NCBI GenBank assembly: GCA_017396865.1
Contig: JAFQKO010000007.1
Coordinates: 1-41,875, forward strand
From: Clostridia bacterium
GTDB taxonomy: Bacteria; Bacillota_A; Clostridia; Oscillospirales; QAKW01
DNA length: 41,875 nucleotides
Reading direction: 5' to 3'
Numbering within the stretch: the first letter of the stretch is position 1; each line of letters begins with the position of its first letter. Position numbers and translations under genes: made by a program. The notes under the pieces are model-generated. The model had not been told where the DNA came from and made no database searches. It saw only the letters and a list, made by a program, of their open reading frames with translations. This document shows positions 23,692 through 32,851 of the stretch, piece by piece.

Positions 23692-25167
23692 TTATTTGTT
23701 GGCGGCCTTGCCGATGGCAAAATCGATCAGCTCGTCCTTTTCGATCACGGTGTCGTGCAGAACAGCGGCAGTTTTTAAGCCGGCCAGATTTTTGGGGATG
23801 GGCAGGCCGCTTACCTTGGCAAGCTGCTCCAAACAATCGAATTCGTCCTCTGCAGGCGTTTCGCCGATGGCGGAAAGCACCGCATGGGGAAATTTGAAGG
23901 GGGAGGCCGTGGAGAGAACGATCACCGGCTCGGTGGGGTTCTCCTTCTTGTAGTCCTCGCTCACCGCCCAAGCTACGGCGGTGTGGGTGTCCATCAGGTA
24001 GCCGTATTTGCTCCAAACGGCGGCGATGGCCTTGGCCGTTTCCTTATCGTCGCAGAAGCCTGCGCCGAATTCGGCCTGAATTTTTTGCAGCATGGTGTCG
24101 CTTACCTTGTAGCTGCCCTTTTCGTTGAGCTCCTTCATCAGCCCCGCCACCATATCGGCATCCTCGCTTACCATAAAGAGCAACCGCTCCAGATTGCTGG
24201 AAACCAGAATGTCCATGGAGGGAGAGGTGGTTTTGTAGAAGGGTCTCAGGCGATCGTAAAAGCCCTCGTTGAGGAAGTCGGTCAATACCTTGTTTTCATT
24301 GGAGGCGCAGATCAGCTTCTTCACGGGCAGGCCCAGCTTCTTGGCAAAGTAGCCTGCCAGAATGTCGCCGAAGTTCCCGGTGGGTACTACGAAGGTAACC
24401 TCATCGCCAACCTTGATAACCGCCTCGCGAACGAGGTCGGCATAGGCTTTGAAATAGTATACAACCTGCGGGGCCAAACGCCCGATGTTGATGGAGTTGG
24501 CAGAGGAAAGCTCGACACCGTTCAGGGCGGCGGGGTTTTCCGCTGCGGCGGCAAAGGTCTTTTTCACGCCGGTCTGGGCATCGTCGAAGTTGCCGTTGAT
24601 GGCGCATACCGTTACGTTGCTGCCCGTCTGGGTCACCATCTGCGCCTTCTGCACGGCGCTGACGCCGTTGTTGGGGAAGAAAACAACGATGCGGATCCCG
24701 TCTACGTCGTGGAAGCCCTCTAAGGCAGCCTTGCCGGTATCACCGCTGGTTGCGGTGAGGATCACGATCTCCTCCTTCTTGCCGGTCTTGGCGCGGGAGG
24801 CGGTCATCAGCTGGGGCAGCATCGAAAGAGCCACGTCCTTGAATGCGCTGGTGGGGCCGCGGAACAGCTCTAAAACGTAGCGGTCGCCAACCTGTGCCAG
24901 CGGAGTGAGATCGTCGCTCTCAAATTTGCCGCGGTAGGCCTTCTCGGCCAGCTCCTCCATCTCGGCGGGGGAGAAATCGGGCAGCAGCGCTTGCAGGATT
25001 TTTGCGGCCATGGGAATGGTATCCAGCTCCAAAAGAGCCTTCCAATCCAGCTTTACCTCGGAAAAATCCGAGATCATATAAAGTCCGCCGTCGGGAGCGA
25101 TGCCGCGCAGGATCGCTTCGGGGCCGTTGGCGGTCAGGTTATTATTACGGGTGCTTTGATAACGCAT
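23692..25167 (-). CDS. thrC: Threonine synthase
   Basis: The 491-residue PLP enzyme converts O-phosphohomoserine to threonine. The Schiff-base lysine is K110 in RGPTSAFKDVAL and the phosphate-binding loop is SGDTG at 141-145. The N-terminal MRYQSTRN and the length near 490 fit the long, fungal/E. coli-like subgroup of threonine synthases. The ATG at 25167 was chosen since GAGGAGG ends six bases before it; a further ATG five codons upstream overlaps that site. It is monocistronic with its own promoter; the leader is too short for a T-box riboswitch. Confidence 0.96.
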   Translation of the reverse strand: MRYQSTRNNNLTANGPEAILRGIAPDGGLYMISDFSEVKLDWKALLELDTIPMAAKILQALLPDFSPAEMEELAEKAYRGKFESDDLTPLAQVGDRYVLELFRGPTSAFKDVALSMLPQLMTASRAKTGKKEEIVILTATSGDTGKAALEGFHDVDGIRIVVFFPNNGVSAVQKAQMVTQTGSNVTVCAINGNFDDAQTGVKKTFAAAAENPAALNGVELSSANSINIGRLAPQVVYYFKAYADLVREAVIKVGDEVTFVVPTGNFGDILAGYFAKKLGLPVKKLICASNENKVLTDFLNEGFYDRLRPFYKTTSPSMDILVSSNLERLLFMVSEDADMVAGLMKELNEKGSYKVSDTMLQKIQAEFGAGFCDDKETAKAIAAVWSKYGYLMDTHTAVAWAVSEDYKKENPTEPVIVLSTASPFKFPHAVLSAIGETPAEDEFDCLEQLAKVSGLPIPKNLAGLKTAAVLHDTVIEKDELIDFAIGKAANK

Positions 25168-25198
25168 AGTGTGCCTCCTCATTATTATATACTTTATT

Positions 25199-25227
25199 AT
25201 TTTACTAAATTAAAGCTTCGCCGTCAA
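25199..25227 (-). promoter_or_regulatory. thrC promoter
   Basis: On the minus strand TTGACG (25227-25222) and TAAAAT (25204-25199) are 17 bases apart, about 32 bases before the thrC start codon. Confidence 0.8.
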
Positions 25228-25235
25228 TGCTTTTT

Positions 25236-25275
25236 TAAAAAGTTAATCGGCTTCGGCAGAAAGCCGAAGCCGATT
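25236..25275 (-). terminator. Terminator of the LTA-synthase-like gene
   Basis: A perfect 13-bp stem (AATCGGCTTCGGC and complement, 5-base loop at 25258-25262) is followed on the minus strand by AACTTTTT. It lies ten bases after the stop codon. Confidence 0.85.
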
Positions 25276-25284
25276 GGGCTGTGG

Positions 25285-27285
25285 TTATCCGAATAACAAG
25301 CGGAAATAGTCGGTGTCGAGAACGCCGGAGCAGTAGTTCATCTTGTTGCGAACCACCGCTTTGATGGTTTTAACGTAGTCCTCGGGGATCTCAAGGTCCT
25401 CGCGAACGGGAACGAAGGTGCCCTTGGAGGCGTAATAGGTGCCGAGGTCGGTTTTCCAATCGTAGTGGGAGTTAAAATAGAGGGCGGGCGCATCGGAGAG
25501 CACGTCTCTGCCCGGCATCAGGCGGGAATCGAACTCGGTGCCGAAGAGATTGGAAAGGGTGGGCAGAATGTCCATGGAGGAGGTGGGGGAGCTGACAACG
25601 ATGGGCTCGTTCTTCTCCAGGCAACCGCTCCAGAGAATCAGGCGGGAATGATCCCGCTCGAAATAATCATCCACCTCGTAGCCGTAAAGCTCGGAAAGAT
25701 AGGGGAGCTGGCCGAGGGCTGCATCGGAATCCAAGCCGTAGGGGAAGTGGTCGGAGGAGATGCAGATCACCGTATCGTCGGCGATGCCCTTCTTCTCCAG
25801 CTCGCTCACCAGATGCGCCATCGCATCCTCCAGATCCAGGTTGGCGGCGATGTAGCCCTTCACCGTATCGGAATAGGGCAGGTGCTGAACCTTGTCCCAA
25901 TGCCGCTTGGTCATGTCGTTTTCGCCTACGGAATAGTTGCTGTGTCCGCTTACCGTCATGTAGTAAACGTTGAAGGGTTGGCGGTCGATGAAGGTGGGCA
26001 GGGTGCCGCTGATCATTTCATAATCACTTTGCGGCCAGAGGCTCTTAACGTATTGCTCCATGCCGTTTCCTTTGCCCATAAAGCCCTCGGAATAGCCGAT
26101 GTTGTTGTGGGTTTCATTGCGGCTGTAATAGGTGTGGGAGTTATTGTGGAAGGCTTGGCCGTAGTAGCCTAAGCGATCCAGCTGGCTGCCGAGGGTGTAA
26201 TAATTGAGGTTATCCACGGTGTTTTTGAAGGATTTGCCGCCGGAGGTGGGCAGCAGCCCGAAGATGTTCTGATATTCGCCGCCGGTGGTGCCTGCGCTGG
26301 CGGGCTGATAATAGTCGGTGAATTGAATGCCCTTGTTGGCCAGCCGATAAAGGGTGGGGGTCAGCGTGGGATCGATCACCTCGGCGCTGAAAGCCTCGGC
26401 GGTGATCATAATCATATTTTTGCCCTTAAAAAGGCCGGTGTATTGATTCTTTTTGGAGGGGGTCAGGGTACTTACGTAATCGTTGAGCTTCTTTTGCGCG
26501 TCGGTCGCTTTTTGGTTCAGCGCTTCAAAATCCAGCTCGATGCTGTTGTAGCCGTATTCAATGGGCGCTTCGGGCGTTTGCTGCTCCTCCTCGCCGGGAA
26601 TGGAAACGGTGGGGATGTCGGCCTGCTCAAAGGAGATTTCCTTGCCGAACAGTGCGTTTTGCAGATCCAGCCGAAGGCCGGAGATCAGCCCGAAATCCGC
26701 AACCGCCGATTGAAAATTATACTGCTCGCTGTAAACCGCTCCGAAAACAGAGTTGGTAAAGATCAAAACCAAGGCCAGCAGATAGGCGCCGAGGGCGGTA
26801 CCGCCCGCATAAAGGCGGGAGCGAAGTGAGCCGGTATGGGCGGGCAGATGCTTGTTGCCGAAGATCAGGTAGAGAGCGAAGGGCAAAAAGAGCAGCAGGA
26901 TGATAAAGATGCCGCCCTTTAGGAAGATCAGGGTCATCAGCTCGGAAAAATAGCTACTCAGCGCATCCCCGGCACCGCCAAACATGGTGTTGATATCATA
27001 GAATACCTTGAACTGCTTGTGAATCAGGAATTGCACGACGTAGATCAAGGCGGTTCCGCCGAGGAAAACCGCAGAGATGATGCGATTGACTAACGGCTTT
27101 TTGGAGATGGAGGCCAGCAAATAGCCTGCCATGCCGTAGGCAATGCTGAAAAGCGGAATGCAAAGCAGGCCTAAGTCGAAGCTGATCCCGATGGTTGCCA
27201 GGCGGAAGATCAGCTCGGAATAGAGCAAAACGCCGCCGAACAGAAGCATGAAGGGAAGATGTTTGTTTTTCTTGATTTCAATCAT
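25285..27285 (-). CDS. LTA synthase family phosphoglycerol transferase
   Basis: The 666-residue protein has about five N-terminal TM helices (to about residue 190) and an extracytoplasmic sulfatase-like domain (about 260-600). The metal-binding Glu lies in MITAEAFS, the predicted nucleophile T333 in SAGTTGGEY aligns with the catalytic Thr of S. aureus LtaS, and SGHSNYS and SSDHFPYG supply further metal ligands. Such enzymes move glycerol phosphate from phosphatidylglycerol onto lipoteichoic acid or other glycans. The ATG at 27285 follows AGAGG by eight bases; a GTG three codons upstream overlaps that site. It is monocistronic. Whether it makes LTA or modifies another polymer cannot be told. 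Confidence 0.9.
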   Translation of the reverse strand: MIEIKKNKHLPFMLLFGGVLLYSELIFRLATIGISFDLGLLCIPLFSIAYGMAGYLLASISKKPLVNRIISAVFLGGTALIYVVQFLIHKQFKVFYDINTMFGGAGDALSSYFSELMTLIFLKGGIFIILLLFLPFALYLIFGNKHLPAHTGSLRSRLYAGGTALGAYLLALVLIFTNSVFGAVYSEQYNFQSAVADFGLISGLRLDLQNALFGKEISFEQADIPTVSIPGEEEQQTPEAPIEYGYNSIELDFEALNQKATDAQKKLNDYVSTLTPSKKNQYTGLFKGKNMIMITAEAFSAEVIDPTLTPTLYRLANKGIQFTDYYQPASAGTTGGEYQNIFGLLPTSGGKSFKNTVDNLNYYTLGSQLDRLGYYGQAFHNNSHTYYSRNETHNNIGYSEGFMGKGNGMEQYVKSLWPQSDYEMISGTLPTFIDRQPFNVYYMTVSGHSNYSVGENDMTKRHWDKVQHLPYSDTVKGYIAANLDLEDAMAHLVSELEKKGIADDTVICISSDHFPYGLDSDAALGQLPYLSELYGYEVDDYFERDHSRLILWSGCLEKNEPIVVSSPTSSMDILPTLSNLFGTEFDSRLMPGRDVLSDAPALYFNSHYDWKTDLGTYYASKGTFVPVREDLEIPEDYVKTIKAVVRNKMNYCSGVLDTDYFRLLFG

Positions 27286-27314
27286 TAAAAGCACCTCTTT
27301 TCGTTCAACTATAT

Positions 27315-27323
27315 ATTATAACA
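27315..27323 (-). promoter_or_regulatory. Extended -10 promoter of the LTA-synthase-like gene
   Basis: On the minus strand TGTTATAAT is an extended -10 box (TATAAT at 27320-27315), 30 bases before the ATG. No convincing -35 box stands 16-18 bases upstream. Confidence 0.6.
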
Positions 27324-27353
27324 CATAATTTCGACAAAATGTTTCATTTTTTG

Positions 27354-27403
27354 CAAAAAAAATAAAAAAAACAGCTTCATTCGTAAAAACGAATGAAGCT
27401 GTT
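27354..27403 (-). terminator. Strong intrinsic terminator on the minus strand
   Basis: A perfect 15-bp stem (AACAGCTTCATTCGT and complement, AAAA loop) is followed on the minus strand by a T-rich tract of about 16 bases. It isolates the LTA-synthase-like gene from transcripts arriving from the ABC transporter operon. Confidence 0.85.
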
Positions 27404-27441
27404 CAGCGTGTCAAAAAACTATTTATTATTTTGACACGCTG
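27404..27441. repeat. Inverted repeat (hairpin) next to the terminator
   Basis: CAGCGTGTCAAAA (27404-27416) and its exact complement TTTTGACACGCTG (27429-27441) flank a 12-base AT-rich loop. It directly abuts the terminator stem ending at 27403. Confidence 0.7.
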
Positions 27442-27467
27442 GGAGACTGATTAAAAAAGAGTGCCGA

Positions 27468-27571
27468 ATTCGTCGAAATGATCCCGATTGCGTATGTGAT
27501 ACGCTGAGCGGTCATTTCGGCGGATAGCAGAAAAATTCCAATCAAAATCCGCATCACTATGCGGATTTTTT
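27468..27571 (+). other. Hairpin-rich segment, possible plus-strand non-coding RNA or palindromic repeat element
   Basis: A 14-bp stem pairs 27468-27481 with 27512-27525; two positions are G-U pairs on the plus strand but C-A mismatches on the minus strand, favouring plus-strand RNA. It encloses a GCGTAT/ATACGC hairpin. A second 11-bp hairpin (27544-27554 with 27559-27569) ends in TTTTTT on the plus strand. No clear plus-strand promoter is seen; a 64-residue minus-strand open frame crosses it without recognisable sequence. Confidence 0.35.
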
Positions 27572-27585
27572 CCTTATAAAATGAA

Positions 27586-27617
27586 CAAGGAGAAAGAGTA
27601 GACTTCCTTTCTCCTTG
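27586..27617 (-). terminator. Hairpin downstream of the ABC exporter operon
   Basis: CAAGGAGAAAG and CTTTCTCCTTG form a perfect 11-bp stem with a 10-base loop, 62 bases after the exporter stop. On the minus strand it is followed by TTCATTTTAT, a weak T tract. Confidence 0.4.
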
Positions 27618-27678
27618 CAATCATTAATATTGGTACATACTTTAGGTTTTACTCATTTTTCTGCGGTCGGTGCCTTTT

Positions 27679-29520
27679 TTAGGTGGCGATGCCTGCAAAT
27701 TGGGATTGATAAAGCTTGTAGTAGGTTCCTTTTTTGGCAAGCAGCGCATCGTGATCTCCTTCCTCCACCACTCTGCCGCGGTCGATTACGATGATCTTGT
27801 CGGAATCGCGGATGGTGGAAAGGCGGTGGGCGATGATCAGGCTGGTGCGGTTTTTCATCAGCGCAACCATCGCCGATTGGATCTTCATCTCGGTGCGGGT
27901 GTCCACCGAGGAGGTGGCCTCGTCTAAGATCAGGATGCTTGGATCGGCCAAAACAGCGCGGGAGATGTTCAGCAGCTGGCGCTGCCCCTGAGAGATGTTG
28001 CTGCCGCCTTCGGTCAGGAGGGTGTCGTAGCCCTTCTCCAAGCGGTTGATGAACCGATCGGCGCCGGTGGCCTTGGCCGCCGCAATGATCTCATCCCGAG
28101 TGGCCTCGGGCTTGCTGTAGCTGATGTTGCGGGCAATGGTGTCGGAAAAGAGCACCGTGTCCTGCAAAACGATGGCGAGGGTTTCCCGCAACCGATTCCG
28201 CGGAATGTCGGTGATGGGGGTGCCGTCGATGGTGATGCTGCCGCTGTCGATGTCGTAGAAGCGGGTCAGCAGGTTTACAACGGTGGTTTTGCCCGAGCCC
28301 GTTGCGCCAACGATGGCGATTTTCTGCCCCGGTTCAACCTCTAAGTTGAAGCCCTGCAGGACCGGCTTTTCGGGTACGTAAGCAAAGTGAACGTCGCGGA
28401 AGGAGAGCGCTCCCTTCACCGCATCGGGCTCGTAGTCGGTGCGGTCACCGCCTTCATCCTCGGGCTCGGAATCCATCACGGCAAAGATACGCTCGGCGCC
28501 CGCAATGGCAGTTTGGATGGCTGCGTATTGGTTGGCGATCTCGTTGATGGGGCGGGAGAATTGCTTGGAATAAAGGATAAAGGCCTGAATGGTACCCACC
28601 GAGATAAAGAAGGTATGGTCGGTGGGAAGACTGGCCAGATAGCCGCCTACCAGCGCGATCAGCAGAAAGCCGACGTTGGAAATAAAGTTCATCACAGGCC
28701 CCATACTGCCGCCGAAGATGTTGGCAAGGATGGCGGTGCGCTTGAGGCGGTTGCTGGTTTCGTTGAAGGTTTCGATCGCCTGCCCTTGGCGATTATAAGC
28801 CACAACGGTGCGATAGCCCGAAACCATTTCCTCCACCTGCCCGTTCACAGCGCCCAGAATCTTCTGCTGGCGCACGAAGAAGCGCCGCATAAACTTGGTG
28901 ATAAAGGTGGTGGCAAGCAGGGTCAGAACGATGGTGACGGTGCTCACCGCCGCCAGCAGGGGAGAATAGCAAAGCATGATCACAAAGCAGCCCACCAGCA
29001 TCAGTACGCCGGAGCAAAGGGAGGCGATGGAGGTGGAAACGGTGTTGGAGATGTTCTCCACGTCGTTGGTCATGCGGCTCATGATGTCGCCGTGATTATG
29101 GGTGTCGGTGTAGCGGATGGGCAGCCGAACCAGATGGGCGAAGAGATCCTTTCGCATGATGCGAACGGTGCTTTGCGCCAGCTTGGCAGAGGTGATAGCC
29201 TGCAGATAAACAAAGAGGCAATTCATCAGATAGGTGCCCAGCAGCAGCGCCAGCATCAGGGTGAGCTGAGCGGCCAGCCCTTCGCTTTCGATGGCATCGA
29301 TGGCCTTTTGCTGCAGCGCGGGTGCAATCAGGTTGGTGGCGGTGATCAGCAGGGTGGTCACCAATAGGATCAGGAAGGTGTTGCGGGAGCGGCCGATGTA
29401 GCCAAGCAGCCGCTTGAGGGTGCCCATCATGTTCTTGGGCTTCTCAACCTGCATCATCGGCCCGCGCCGTGCTCCGGGTCGCATGGGATTGATGGGGGGT
29501 CTTTGTTGCGGTTCAGCCAT
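27679..29520 (-). CDS. Heterodimeric ABC exporter subunit with canonical Walker B
   Basis: The 613-residue half-transporter has a basic, Pro/Arg-rich start, a six-helix ABC exporter domain (about 45-340) and a nucleotide-binding domain with Walker A GATGSGKTT, Walker B ILILDEATSSVD and switch His in IAHRLSTI. The signature is ISQGQ instead of LSGGQ, as expected for the partner that completes the degenerate site of a heterodimer. The ATG at 29520 follows AGGAGGTG and overlaps the upstream subunit gene by eight bases. Position behind a MarR repressor suggests drug or toxic compound export; substrate unknown. Confidence 0.93.
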   Translation of the reverse strand: MAEPQQRPPINPMRPGARRGPMMQVEKPKNMMGTLKRLLGYIGRSRNTFLILLVTTLLITATNLIAPALQQKAIDAIESEGLAAQLTLMLALLLGTYLMNCLFVYLQAITSAKLAQSTVRIMRKDLFAHLVRLPIRYTDTHNHGDIMSRMTNDVENISNTVSTSIASLCSGVLMLVGCFVIMLCYSPLLAAVSTVTIVLTLLATTFITKFMRRFFVRQQKILGAVNGQVEEMVSGYRTVVAYNRQGQAIETFNETSNRLKRTAILANIFGGSMGPVMNFISNVGFLLIALVGGYLASLPTDHTFFISVGTIQAFILYSKQFSRPINEIANQYAAIQTAIAGAERIFAVMDSEPEDEGGDRTDYEPDAVKGALSFRDVHFAYVPEKPVLQGFNLEVEPGQKIAIVGATGSGKTTVVNLLTRFYDIDSGSITIDGTPITDIPRNRLRETLAIVLQDTVLFSDTIARNISYSKPEATRDEIIAAAKATGADRFINRLEKGYDTLLTEGGSNISQGQRQLLNISRAVLADPSILILDEATSSVDTRTEMKIQSAMVALMKNRTSLIIAHRLSTIRDSDKIIVIDRGRVVEEGDHDALLAKKGTYYKLYQSQFAGIAT

Positions 29521-31237
29521 TGAGCACACCTCCTTCCTTGGTCTGAGAGCGATAGATCTCTTGGTAAACGGGGCTGCTCTCCATCAGCTCCTCGTGGTTG
29601 CCGATGGCAGAAAGGGTGCCGTCTTCCAAAACGGCGATGCGGTCGCAGTCCATGATGCTGGCGATCCGCTGGGCTACCGTGATGAGGGTGGTGCCCTTCA
29701 TTTCGGTGCGGATGGCGGCGCGCAGCTTGCTTTCGGTGGCCAGATCCAGCGCTGAGGTGCTGTCGTCAAAGATCAGGATCTCGGGATTGCGTACCAGCGC
29801 GCGTGCGATGGAAAGCCGCTGCTTCTGCCCGCCCGAGAGGGAAGCACCCTTCTCGGCAATTACCGTATCGTAGCCGTCGGGCATCTTTTCAATAAACTCT
29901 GCCGCCTGCGCAATTTCTGCAGCGCGGCGCACCTCCTCGTCGGTGGCGTCGGGCTTGCCCCAGCGGATGTTTTCCGCTACCGTGCCGCTGAAGATCTCGC
30001 TCTTTTGCAGAACAACGGCGATGCGATTGCGCAGATTGGTCAGCTCAAATTCGGAGATGGGCGTATCCCCGATGCGCACCTCTCCTTCGGTGGCATCGTA
30101 GAAGCGGTTGATCAGATGGATCACCGTGGATTTTCCGGAGCCGGTGGCGCCCAGAATGGCCACGTTTTCGCCCGCATTTACCGTGAAGGTAAGATCCTTC
30201 AGAACAGGGCGACCCTCATGGCCGGGATAGAAGAAGCCAACCCGCTTAAAGGAAACGGCACCCAAGGTTTCGGGAGCAAAGCTGCCGCCCTTGATAACGG
30301 GTTCGGTTTCCAGAACCTCCTTCAGCCGCTTGCCGCTGGCACGTCCGCGGGCGATGGATTGGAACATCATGCTCACCATCATCACCGAATGAAGCACCTG
30401 CGTGTTGTAGGTAATGGCGGCCATGATGGTGCCTACCTGCATTTCGGAGGCGGCGCTCCGCAGCCCGCCGATGTAGATCAGGGCAACCACCGAGGCATTC
30501 ATGATCAGCGAAAGCAGGGGAGAGAGGCGGGCAATAATGAAGGCAACCTTCAGATTGGTGTTGGTCAGCTCCTCGTTGGCGGCGTTGAACCGCTGGATCT
30601 CCCGCTCCTCCTGCACGTAGGCCTTTACCATCCGTGCACCGTTTACGTTCTCCTGCATCACGTTGTTGACCTGATCCAACCGCCGCTGTACCTTGGCGTA
30701 AAGGGGATTGGCCGCCCGCAATACCAGCCACATGATGATAATCTGAATCGGCAACGCCGCCAGCAGGATCAGGCCGAATTGCAGATCCAGCGTCAGCATC
30801 ATCACAATGCCGCCGATGAACATCATCCCCGAGCGCACGAACATCCGCAGGCATTGCTCCACGAAATGCTGCATCTGGGTAATGTCGTTGGTCAGGCGGG
30901 TGATCAACGAGCCGGTGGTGAATTTATCGGTCTGCTGGAAGGAAAGGCTCATGGCGCTTTTGAAAACGTCCTTGCGCAGATCGCAGGCGAAATTTTGGGA
31001 GGCCAGGCTGGCAAAAAAGCCGCAGGAGGTGCCTGCAAGGCCGCCCAGCGCCACAATCAGCAGCATCCGCAGACCAACGCTGATCAGCAACGATTGGTCG
31101 TTTTGCAAAACACCTTGGTTTACCAGCACGCTCATCAGCCTTGGCTGCCAAAGATCGGCCAAAACCTCGCCGATCATGGTCAGCGGCGTTAAAACGGCCC
31201 AAAACCAATAGGGCTTTAAATATTTGGTCAGCTTCAT
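29513..31237 (-). CDS. Heterodimeric ABC exporter subunit with degenerate ATPase site
   Basis: The 574-residue half-transporter has a six-helix exporter domain (about 15-310) and a nucleotide-binding domain with Walker A GATGSGKST and canonical signature LSGGQ. The Walker B end is FDDSTSALD, so the catalytic Glu is replaced by D492, and the switch His is replaced by Gln in TVAQRIASI. These changes mark the degenerate half of heterodimeric exporters such as BmrCD, LmrCD and TM287/288. It overlaps the MarR gene upstream (ATGA) and the partner subunit downstream, giving one tightly coupled three-gene operon. Confidence 0.93.
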   Translation of the reverse strand: MKLTKYLKPYWFWAVLTPLTMIGEVLADLWQPRLMSVLVNQGVLQNDQSLLISVGLRMLLIVALGGLAGTSCGFFASLASQNFACDLRKDVFKSAMSLSFQQTDKFTTGSLITRLTNDITQMQHFVEQCLRMFVRSGMMFIGGIVMMLTLDLQFGLILLAALPIQIIIMWLVLRAANPLYAKVQRRLDQVNNVMQENVNGARMVKAYVQEEREIQRFNAANEELTNTNLKVAFIIARLSPLLSLIMNASVVALIYIGGLRSAASEMQVGTIMAAITYNTQVLHSVMMVSMMFQSIARGRASGKRLKEVLETEPVIKGGSFAPETLGAVSFKRVGFFYPGHEGRPVLKDLTFTVNAGENVAILGATGSGKSTVIHLINRFYDATEGEVRIGDTPISEFELTNLRNRIAVVLQKSEIFSGTVAENIRWGKPDATDEEVRRAAEIAQAAEFIEKMPDGYDTVIAEKGASLSGGQKQRLSIARALVRNPEILIFDDSTSALDLATESKLRAAIRTEMKGTTLITVAQRIASIMDCDRIAVLEDGTLSAIGNHEELMESSPVYQEIYRSQTKEGGVLNG

Positions 31238-31680
31238 TCCTGCGCCTCCTTCGCCATGTTTTCATACATTCGCTTCAGAATCGGGCGGATGGCCTCGATC
31301 TCGGCGGCCTCGATCCCTTTGAGCAGCTCATCCTCCGTTTCGTGGATGGATGCCACCACGCGGCGGTCGGCAGCATGGCCCGCATCGGTCAGCCGCACCA
31401 AAATGGCTCGCTGGTCGTTGGGATCGGCAGCGCGGGAAACCAGCCCGTCGCCCTCCATTTTTTGCAGCAAAACGCTGATGGCGGGCGCTGAAAGATGGGT
31501 GCGCCGCGCCAGCTCCAGCTGGGTCAGCGCATCGTTGTGGGCGAGGTGGAAGAGCACTCTGCGCGAGCCCTCCGGCATCCCCATTGCTTCGGTTTTTTGC
31601 CGCATACGATCGTTAAAAAGCTTGGAAATCTCATTGATGATCATGGATGGCGGCGCATGGTCAATACACCGTTTTTTCAA
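31234..31680 (-). CDS. MarR-family transcriptional regulator
   Basis: The 148-residue protein has the MarR winged-helix fold: recognition region LTQLELARRTHLSAPAISVLLQKMEGDGLV (in three helices, about 53-82) and a wing with DPNDQRAILVRLT (about 89-101), framed by N- and C-terminal dimerisation helices. The TTG at 31680 is chosen because AAGGAG lies eight bases before it, while an upstream in-frame GTG overlaps that site. It heads the exporter operon and a 20-bp palindrome sits at its transcription start, so it probably represses its own operon until a ligand binds. Confidence 0.93.
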   Translation of the reverse strand: MKKRCIDHAPPSMIINEISKLFNDRMRQKTEAMGMPEGSRRVLFHLAHNDALTQLELARRTHLSAPAISVLLQKMEGDGLVSRAADPNDQRAILVRLTDAGHAADRRVVASIHETEDELLKGIEAAEIEAIRPILKRMYENMAKEAQE

Positions 31681-31698
31681 TCGGAACACTCCTTGTAA

Positions 31699-31718
31699 TT
31701 AGTTAATTAATTAACTAA
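31699..31718. promoter_or_regulatory. 20-bp perfect palindrome, probable MarR operator
   Basis: TTAGTTAATTAATTAACTAA is perfectly palindromic and begins immediately downstream of the -10 box of the marR-exporter promoter. Size, symmetry and TTAGTTAA half sites fit MarR-type operators. Confidence 0.8.
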
Positions 31719-31746
31719 ATTATAGCACCGATCCTCAAAAAGTCAA
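31719..31746 (-). promoter_or_regulatory. Promoter of the marR-ABC exporter operon
   Basis: On the minus strand TTGACT (31746-31741), a 16-base spacer and an extended -10 TGCTATAAT (TATAAT at 31724-31719) form a strong SigA-type promoter with the palindrome over its start site. Confidence 0.8.
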
Positions 31747-31818
31747 GAAAAGACGGATTTTTCATCAAACTGCCCAAAATGTGACGAAGATTTTTGGCAG
31801 GGTCGCTTTGTTTTGTTA

Positions 31819-31847
31819 TTGAAATAAGAAAGAAAATATGATAAAAT
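31819..31847 (+). promoter_or_regulatory. Promoter of the MoxR-DUF58-transglutaminase operon
   Basis: TTGAAA (31819-31824) and TAAAAT (31842-31847) are separated by 17 bases, 40 bases before the ATG. A second TATGAT overlaps at 31837. Confidence 0.7.
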
Positions 31848-31887
31848 TATTAAATGGAAAATTTTTTGATTTTGAGGAGAAATCATT

Positions 31888-32838
<951 letters not shown>

Positions 32839-32851
32839 GGGATACGTTGCT

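Noticed and set aside
25168..25235. Possible T-box riboswitch or threonine attenuator upstream of thrC
   Set aside because: The predicted promoter leaves a leader of only about 25-30 bases, too short for a T-box, and no leader peptide is visible.
27426..27620. Small 64-residue minus-strand open frame
   Set aside because: It runs through several perfect hairpins, has no convincing ribosome binding site and no recognisable protein sequence, so it is treated as part of the structured intergenic region.
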